Origin: Tropicibacter naphthalenivorans
Lineage (GTDB): Bacteria; Pseudomonadota; Alphaproteobacteria; Rhodobacterales; Rhodobacteraceae
Assembly: GCF_900176475.1 (NCBI RefSeq)
Contig: NZ_FWXX01000001.1
Coordinates: forward strand, 248,001 to 312,000
Direction of reading: 5' to 3'
Length of the DNA: 64,000 nt
A program made the translations under genes and the position numbers. Shown here one piece after another: positions 59,205 through 64,000 of this stretch. The notes under the pieces are model-generated. The model saw only the letters and a program-made list of their open reading frames with translations. It searched no databases and was not told the origin of the DNA. How positions within the stretch are numbered: the stretch's first letter is position 1; the number at the start of each line of letters is the position of its first letter.

Positions 59205-60641
59205 ATGAAGTTTGAGAGTATTCTAAAGGCCGCCCTGATTGGGTTGGCTGTTAGCGGCGCACCTGTGGGCAACGTGGCGCAGGCAGAGTCCATTCGCGTT
59301 GTGCGGACGGGCACCGAAGCCGTGTTGAACGTTCCCATGAACCGCGCGGTGGTGATCGAAAGCGAACAAAGCTTTGCCGAACTGTCCATCGCCAACCCGG
59401 CCATCGCGGACCTGTCGTCGCTGTCTGATCGCACGATCTATGTGCTGGGCAAGGCACCGGGCACCACGACGCTGACGATCCTCGATGCCCAAGGGCAGCT
59501 GATCACCAACGTCGAAGTGCGCGTCGCCGCCGATGTGACCGAGTTCAAGGAGCGCCTGCGGCAGATCCTGCCCGACGAAAAGATCGAAGTGCGCACCGCC
59601 AACGACGGCATCGTGCTGTCGGGAACCGTGTCGTCGACCGCGCGGATGCAGCGCGCGCTGGATCTGGCCGAACGCTACGCGCCGGAACGTGTGTCCAACC
59701 TGATGGTGGTGGGCGGCATCCAACAAGTTATGCTCAAGGTCCGCTTTGCCGAAATGCAGCGCACCGTCGCCAAAAGCCTGCGCGCCTCGCTGGCCACGGG
59801 CGGCTCGACGCTGGGCGGTGATCTGGGACTTGAACTGGGCACCGGTCAGGCCGCCACCGTGGCCGAACGCGATCTGGTCGCGGACAAGCTGATCCCCAAG
59901 CGGACCGGCACCGAGGGCACCGTGCTGTTCGGCTTTAACGCGGGCGGCCTCGAAGTGGGCATCATGCTTGAAGCCCTTGAAAACAAAGGTGTTGTGCGCA
60001 CCCTGGCAGAGCCGAACCTGACCGCCCTTTCGGGCCAGGAAGCGAAATTCCTCGCGGGCGGCGAATACCCGATCCCGGTCAGCCAGCAGAACGGCTCGAT
60101 CACCATCGAATTCAAACCCTTTGGCGTCGAGCTGAACTTTATCCCGCGCGTGATCGACGGCGATCTGATCAACCTCGAACTCGAAGCGGCGGTCTCCTCG
60201 ATCGACACCAACAACTCGATCCAGCTGTCCTCGATCAACATCAACGCCTTCAAACGGCGCGAGACGCAGACCACCGTGGAACTGCGCGACGGCGAAAGCT
60301 TTGCCATCGCGGGCCTGTTGATGGACGACTTTACCGACCTGAACGCACAGGTGCCGTGGCTGGGCGATGTGCCCGTGTTGGGCGCGCTGTTCCGCAGCGC
60401 CGACTACCAGCGCGAGCAATCCGAGCTGGTGATCATCGTGACGCCGCATCTGGTCACACCGACGCGCGGCGAAGCGCTGGCGCTGCCGACCGACCGCGTG
60501 GTCCCGCCCAGCGAGCGCGACCTGTTCCTGTTCGGCAAGACCTCGGCCACGCCGGGCAAATCCAAAGCGCCGCAAAAGGGCGCCGCGGGCGAAGTGGCCA
60601 AGCAGGATTTCAGCAGCTCTTACGGCTACGTGATGGACTAA
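59205..60641 (+). CDS. cpaC: Tad pilus secretin CpaC (RcpA)
   Basis: 478-residue outer-membrane secretin of the Tad pilus. Signal peptide (to about residue 25, NVAQAES), then a pilus-assembly/BON-like region (about 30-170) and the secretin domain (about 230-440, with VGIMLEALENKGVVRTLAEPNLT and VPWLGDVPVLGALFRS). Start ATG 59205, GGCAGG upstream. The following gene overlaps no base. Confidence 0.95.
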   Translation: MKFESILKAALIGLAVSGAPVGNVAQAESIRVVRTGTEAVLNVPMNRAVVIESEQSFAELSIANPAIADLSSLSDRTIYVLGKAPGTTTLTILDAQGQLITNVEVRVAADVTEFKERLRQILPDEKIEVRTANDGIVLSGTVSSTARMQRALDLAERYAPERVSNLMVVGGIQQVMLKVRFAEMQRTVAKSLRASLATGGSTLGGDLGLELGTGQAATVAERDLVADKLIPKRTGTEGTVLFGFNAGGLEVGIMLEALENKGVVRTLAEPNLTALSGQEAKFLAGGEYPIPVSQQNGSITIEFKPFGVELNFIPRVIDGDLINLELEAAVSSIDTNNSIQLSSININAFKRRETQTTVELRDGESFAIAGLLMDDFTDLNAQVPWLGDVPVLGALFRSADYQREQSELVIIVTPHLVTPTRGEALALPTDRVVPPSERDLFLFGKTSATPGKSKAPQKGAAGEVAKQDFSSSYGYVMD

Positions 60642-60659
60642 ATGATGCAGGGGCAACGG

Positions 60660-61325
60660 ATGATACGGGCATTGACGACGGGCCTCACGCTGGGCCTCGT
60701 GCTGGCGGGTTGCAGCAACGATCCTGCGGGTGGCATGGCAGCGTTCAACCGCGAGGCGGGCGCGCTGATCGACACGGGCGATTTCGGCAATGCCACCATG
60801 AACAACCACCAGTACATGACCGGCGAAAAGCAGTACGTCTTTGACCTGTCCCAGCGCTTTGCGACCGAGGTGCTGACCACGGTGAACTTTGCCTTCAACA
60901 GCGCGCAGCTGGACGTGGGCGCGCGCGACACCCTGCGCGAACAGGCGGCGTGGATCCGTCAGTTCCCCGAGGTGCGGTTCCGCGTTTATGGGCACACCGA
61001 CAAGGTCGGCTCGGCCGGGTACAACAAGGCGCTTGGCCTGAAACGCGCCAATGCCGTGGTGAATTTCCTTGTGACCCAAGGGGTTGGCCGCGACCGCCTG
61101 GAGGCGCTGGTCAGCTACGGCGAGACCCAGCCGCTGATCGTCACCGATGGCCGCGAGCGCCGCAACCGCCGCACCGTCACCGAGGTGTCGGGCTTTGTCG
61201 GCAGCCATCCGACGGTGCTCGAAGGCAAATACGCCGAGATCATTTACCGCGAATACGTGAACAGTGCAGAGCCCGCCACCGGCCTTGATGGCATCCAGGG
61301 CGCGGACTTCCAGATCACCGACTAA
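60660..61325 (+). CDS. OmpA-family lipoprotein at the CpaD position of the Tad locus
   Basis: 221 residues (ATG 60660 with AGGGG six bases upstream; ATG 60642 would add six). Lipobox LVLAGC gives an acylated cysteine. The C-terminal OmpA domain (about 85-185) has FRVYGHTDKVGSAGYNKALGL and the R-x-x-R-R peptidoglycan-binding motif (RERRNRRTV). It takes the place of the CpaD lipoprotein in the order cpaC-X-cpaE, so it probably anchors the secretin to the cell wall. Confidence 0.9.
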   Translation: MIRALTTGLTLGLVLAGCSNDPAGGMAAFNREAGALIDTGDFGNATMNNHQYMTGEKQYVFDLSQRFATEVLTTVNFAFNSAQLDVGARDTLREQAAWIRQFPEVRFRVYGHTDKVGSAGYNKALGLKRANAVVNFLVTQGVGRDRLEALVSYGETQPLIVTDGRERRNRRTVTEVSGFVGSHPTVLEGKYAEIIYREYVNSAEPATGLDGIQGADFQITD

Positions 61326-61330
61326 CCTTC

Positions 61331-61363
61331 AAAGGGCGCGCCAGACACCACGGCGCGCCCTTT
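61331..61363 (+). terminator. hairpin after the OmpA-like gene
   Basis: AAAGGGCGCGCC (61331-61342) pairs perfectly with GGCGCGCCCTTT (61352-61363), 5 nt after the stop. Only TTT follows, so termination may be partial; a 257-bp gap to cpaE comes next. Confidence 0.75.
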
Positions 61364-61619
61364 AAGCTATTGGAAACGCACATTGTCGTGACTGTTTCCC
61401 CCGGCGCGCCGCGCCCCCTTTGCCAGATCACCACCGTGCAGAAATGACGTACAATTTCGGTTTTTTGGCCTAAATGTTGCCGCCTTTCCCAGCGATCTTA
61501 CTCCCAAGGACCAGTGCGCCGACCCGACTCGGCGACCGGGGGACCTGCACAGGGGTGGGCGATTATCGTTAACAAGCCTTCCCCTTTGCCGGTGCACCGC
61601 ACAACAAAGGACGTAAGGC

Positions 61620-62861
61620 ATGACGAGTACACCATCTCACGCAGAGCCGGCCCCGATCGTGGCCTGCACGATCAGCCGGGATGTGCAGAATTTCGACCTG
61701 CTTATCGAGGACATGGAAGCGCTTTTGGGCGAGGGTTGGGGCGATCTCGGCTTTGCCGAGGCGCTGCCGTTCCTCAGCCAGCCCGAAGCCAGCGAGATGG
61801 AGTTCGTCGCCATGGCCATCGACGCCATCGACGAGCCGGAGCTGGCCCAGCTGAGCACCATCATCGCCGGGGCCAAGGAACGCGGTGTCAAGGTGATCCT
61901 CATCGCCGAGGACGTCACGCCCGCATCGCTGCACACGCTGCTGCGTCAGGGCGCCGATGAATTTGTCCCCTACCCCCTGCCCGAGGGCGAGCTGGCCGCC
62001 GCCGTGGAACGGCTGCGCACGCCGCCCCCCGCGCCCCAGCTTCCCGCCGAAGTCGCCGAGCAAGGCGTCAAGCTCAAGAAAGGCGGCGATGGCGTCCTGA
62101 TCGCCGTTCAGGGCCTTTGCGGCGGGGCCGGTGCAACCACCGTTGCGGTCAACCTGGCCTATGAGCTGGCCACCGGGGTCAAAGACAAACAACCGTCGAT
62201 CTGCCTGATCGACTTTGGCCTGCAATTCGGCTCTGTGGCGACCTACCTTGATTTGCCCCGCCGCGAGTCGGTGTTTGAACTGCTGTCGGACGTGGAAACC
62301 ATGGACGGCGACAGCTTTGGCCAGGCGCTGGTCAGCTTTGAGGGCAAGATGGACGTCTTTACCTCGCCCGCCGATATCCTGCCGCTGGACATGATTGGCC
62401 CGGTCGAGGTGCAGCGCATCCTACAGGTGGCGCGCGAACACTTTGACTATGTGATCGTGGACATGCCGTCGACCATCACCCAGTGGACCGAAACGGTCCT
62501 GACCGAGGCGCAGATCTACTTTGCGCTGGTCGAGCTGGACATGCGCTCGGCCCAGAACACGCTGCGCCTGAAACGCGCGCTTCAGGCCGAAGAGCTGCCC
62601 TTTGACAAAATCCGCTTTGCGCTGAACCGCGCGCCGAAATTCACCGATCTTCAGGGCAAGAGCCGCGTCAAGCGCATGGCCGACAGCCTTGGGATCGCGC
62701 TGGACCTGCAATTCCCCGACGGGGGCCGCGCCGTGATGCAAGCCTGCGATCACGGTCTGCCCTTGGCCACCCACGCGGCCAAGAATCCCCTGCGCAAGGA
62801 AATCGTCAAACTTGCCCAACAGCTCAACGCGCTTGGCGCGGATGATGCCGAAGCGGCCTGA
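61620..62861 (+). CDS. cpaE: Tad pilus assembly protein CpaE (MinD/ParA-like)
   Basis: 413 residues. The N-terminal receiver-like domain (about 15-130) lacks a strict phospho-acceptor context; the C-terminal half is MinD/ParA-like. Its Walker A is degenerate: LCGGAGATTVAVN instead of KGGVGKTT, missing both lysines, and the next motif LIDFGLQFGS lacks the second aspartate. CpaE is thought to place the Tad machine at its cell-pole site. ATG 61620 with AAAGGACG upstream. Confidence 0.92.
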   Translation: MTSTPSHAEPAPIVACTISRDVQNFDLLIEDMEALLGEGWGDLGFAEALPFLSQPEASEMEFVAMAIDAIDEPELAQLSTIIAGAKERGVKVILIAEDVTPASLHTLLRQGADEFVPYPLPEGELAAAVERLRTPPPAPQLPAEVAEQGVKLKKGGDGVLIAVQGLCGGAGATTVAVNLAYELATGVKDKQPSICLIDFGLQFGSVATYLDLPRRESVFELLSDVETMDGDSFGQALVSFEGKMDVFTSPADILPLDMIGPVEVQRILQVAREHFDYVIVDMPSTITQWTETVLTEAQIYFALVELDMRSAQNTLRLKRALQAEELPFDKIRFALNRAPKFTDLQGKSRVKRMADSLGIALDLQFPDGGRAVMQACDHGLPLATHAAKNPLRKEIVKLAQQLNALGADDAEAA

Positions 62862-62880
62862 TCGGTAAGAAGGAACGAGC

Positions 62881-64000
62881 ATGTTTTCCCGATACAAAAA
62901 GCCCGGCTTGAAAGAAGCGGCCCCGGTCAAGAAGCCCGAAGCCGCCGCCCCGGCTGCGCCCGCCCCCGAGCCGAAAAAGTCGGTGGCCGCCCGCCGCCCT
63001 GCCCCGCAAAAGGTCGCCGCCCGCGCCCAGCCCGCCGACAAAGAGAAAAAGCGCAAGGAACGTCTGGGCGAGGTAAAGCTGGAACTGCACCGCGCGCTGT
63101 TGGACAACCTCAACCTTGCGGCGCTGGATCAGGCGTCCGAGGCGGAACTGCGCGAGGAAATCTCGGAAATCGCGTCGGAGGTGCTGCAAGAAAAGGGCAT
63201 GGTGCTGAACCGCGACGAGCGCCGCGCCATGATCGCCGACCTGTATGACGAGGTCAAAGGCCTTGGCCCGCTGGAAACCCTGCTCAAGGACGAGACGGTT
63301 TCGGATATCCTGGTCAACGGCCCGCACCAGATTTTCGTAGAACAAAACGGCAAGCTGTCGCTGTCGGACATCACCTTCAAGGATGAAAAGCACCTGATGC
63401 GGATCATCGACAAGATCGTGTCCGCCGTGGGTCGCCGTGTCGATGAATCCAACCCCTACGTTGACGCCCGTCTGCAAGACGGCTCGCGTTTCAACGCCAT
63501 GGTGCCGCCGATCGCCATCGACGGATCTCTGGTGTCGATCCGTAAGTTCAAAAAGGACAAGCTGGGCATCGACGATCTGGTCAAGTTCGGCGCCTTCACC
63601 GAGGAAATGGCCGTCTACTTGCAGGCCGCCGTGGCGACGCGCCTGAACATCATCGTCTCTGGCGGTACCGGTTCGGGTAAGACAACCACGCTCAACGCGC
63701 TGTCCTCCTTCATCGACGACAGCGAACGCATCCTGACCATCGAGGATACGGCGGAACTTCAGCTGCAACAGACCCACGTGGGCCGCATGGAAAGCCGCCC
63801 GCCCAACGTCGAAGGCAAGGGCGCGGTCACCCCGCGCGATTGTCTGAAAAACGCGCTGCGGATGCGTCCTGACCGAATCATCGTGGGGGAAACGCGTGGC
63901 GAAGAAGTCATCGACATGTTGCAGGCCATGAACACCGGCCACGACGGGTCCATGACCACAATCCACGCCAACTCTGCCCGCGACGGCGTCGCGCGTCTGG
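62881..64000 (+). CDS. cpaF: Tad pilus ATPase CpaF (TadA), 3' end outside the window
   Basis: GspE/VirB11-family motor ATPase of the pilus, 373 residues visible. A Lys/Ala/Pro-rich N-terminal stretch (to about residue 60) precedes the conserved region. Walker A is [17 protein letters not shown], the acidic box [10 protein letters not shown], and Walker [12 protein letters not shown]; the histidine box starts in [14 protein letters not shown] just before the end. It begins 19 nt after cpaE. Confidence 0.95.
   Translation, partial: MFSRYKKPGLKEAAPVKKPEAAAPAAPAPEPKKSVAARRPAPQKVAARAQPADKEKKRKERLGEVKLELHRALLDNLNLAALDQASEAELREEISEIASEVLQEKGMVLNRDERRAMIADLYDEVKGLGPLETLLKDETVSDILVNGPHQIFVEQNGKLSLSDITFKDEKHLMRIIDKIVSAVGRRVDESNPYVDARLQDGSRFNAMVPPIAIDGSLVSIRKFKKDKLGIDDLVKFGAFTEEMAVYLQAAVATRLNIIVSGGTGSGKTTTLNALSSFIDDSERILTIEDTAELQLQQTHVGRMESRPPNVEGKGAVTPRDCLKNALRMRPDRIIVGETRGEEVIDMLQAMNTGHDGSMTTIHANSARDGVARL

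Noticed and set aside
59223-61208. Open frame of 661 codons on the minus strand opposite cpaC and the OmpA-like gene
   Set aside because: Antisense shadow of two clear genes; composition (His/Gln/Arg-rich) is typical of reversed GC-rich coding sequence.

Overview
The window is a GC-rich stretch of ordinary chromosome from an alphaproteobacterium, almost certainly a Rhodobacterales (Roseobacter/Paracoccus-type) bacterium. The evidence is gene content and order: a murA-DUF2948-hisD-UPF0262-phosphatase-infA-maf-RNase E/G-yacG series, a tldD / coxB-cyoE-ctaG-coxC-SURF1-thrC-M16 peptidase series, phaZ divergent from phaC-phaP, perfect Zur-, FNR- and PhaR-type palindromes, and a Tad pilus locus with an OmpA-like lipoprotein where CpaD is expected. 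I see no phage, IS element, integrase, plasmid gene or CRISPR array.

Layout. 1-1.7 kb: 5' part of ribB, a zinc-ribbon protein, rlmB and a divergent tRNA-Tyr. 1.7-4.8 kb: zinc uptake, with zur-znuC-znuB diverging from znuA across two Zur boxes. 4.8-7.3 kb: overlapping 5-oxoprolinase genes pxpB-pxpC-pxpA. 7.4-18.5 kb: a minus-strand housekeeping series (small ORF, murA, DUF2948, PAS-like protein, hisD, UPF0262, phosphatase, infA, maf, RNase E/G, yacG, PLP enzyme) broken by two apparent insertions: a divergent TetR gene, and an NTF2-GNAT-nitrilase block. 18.7-26 kb: tRNA-Thr, an AT-richer gap with DnaA-box-like 9-mers, waaA, two small genes, lysC, ptsP, EcsC. 26-33 kb: two acetyltransferases, flavin reductase, SulP transporter, mtnP, DUF2927, LysE exporter, apt, then a 43-bp tandem repeat. 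33-38.5 kb: polyhydroxybutyrate metabolism (phaZ, phaC, phaP, scoAB). 38.6-45.6 kb: L,D-transpeptidase, topA, dprA, tldD. 45.6-50 kb: aa3-type cytochrome oxidase subunits II and III and assembly factors. 50-56.5 kb: thrC, M16 protease, RimJ-like acetyltransferase, MBL-fold protein, FAD oxidoreductase, lytic transglycosylase. 56.5-64 kb: Tad (Flp) pilus genes, with three identical pilin genes plus one divergent pilin, cpaB, cpaC, ompA-like, cpaE and the start of cpaF.

How the genes work together. Zur probably represses both arms of the zinc importer. Three CTGC-N3-GCAG palindromes mark phaC and phaP as a PhaR-type regulon, although phaR is not next to phaP. The scoAB enzymes could activate the acetoacetate released from PHB. 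A perfect FNR box between tldD and coxB suggests oxygen control of the oxidase cluster. In the Tad locus, hairpins after cpaB and after the ompA-like gene suggest several transcripts.

Most unusual points: (1) a CatB-type acetyltransferase whose best start and ribosome-binding site lead into a 9-codon reading frame that ends exactly before an in-frame GTG, with a hairpin covering the ribosome-binding site; (2) three identical Flp pilin genes in tandem; (3) the coherent PhaR, Zur and FNR sites; (4) the gene blocks inserted into the conserved housekeeping series; (5) a tRNA-Tyr lacking U8. I did not find a convincing wholly new multi-gene system.
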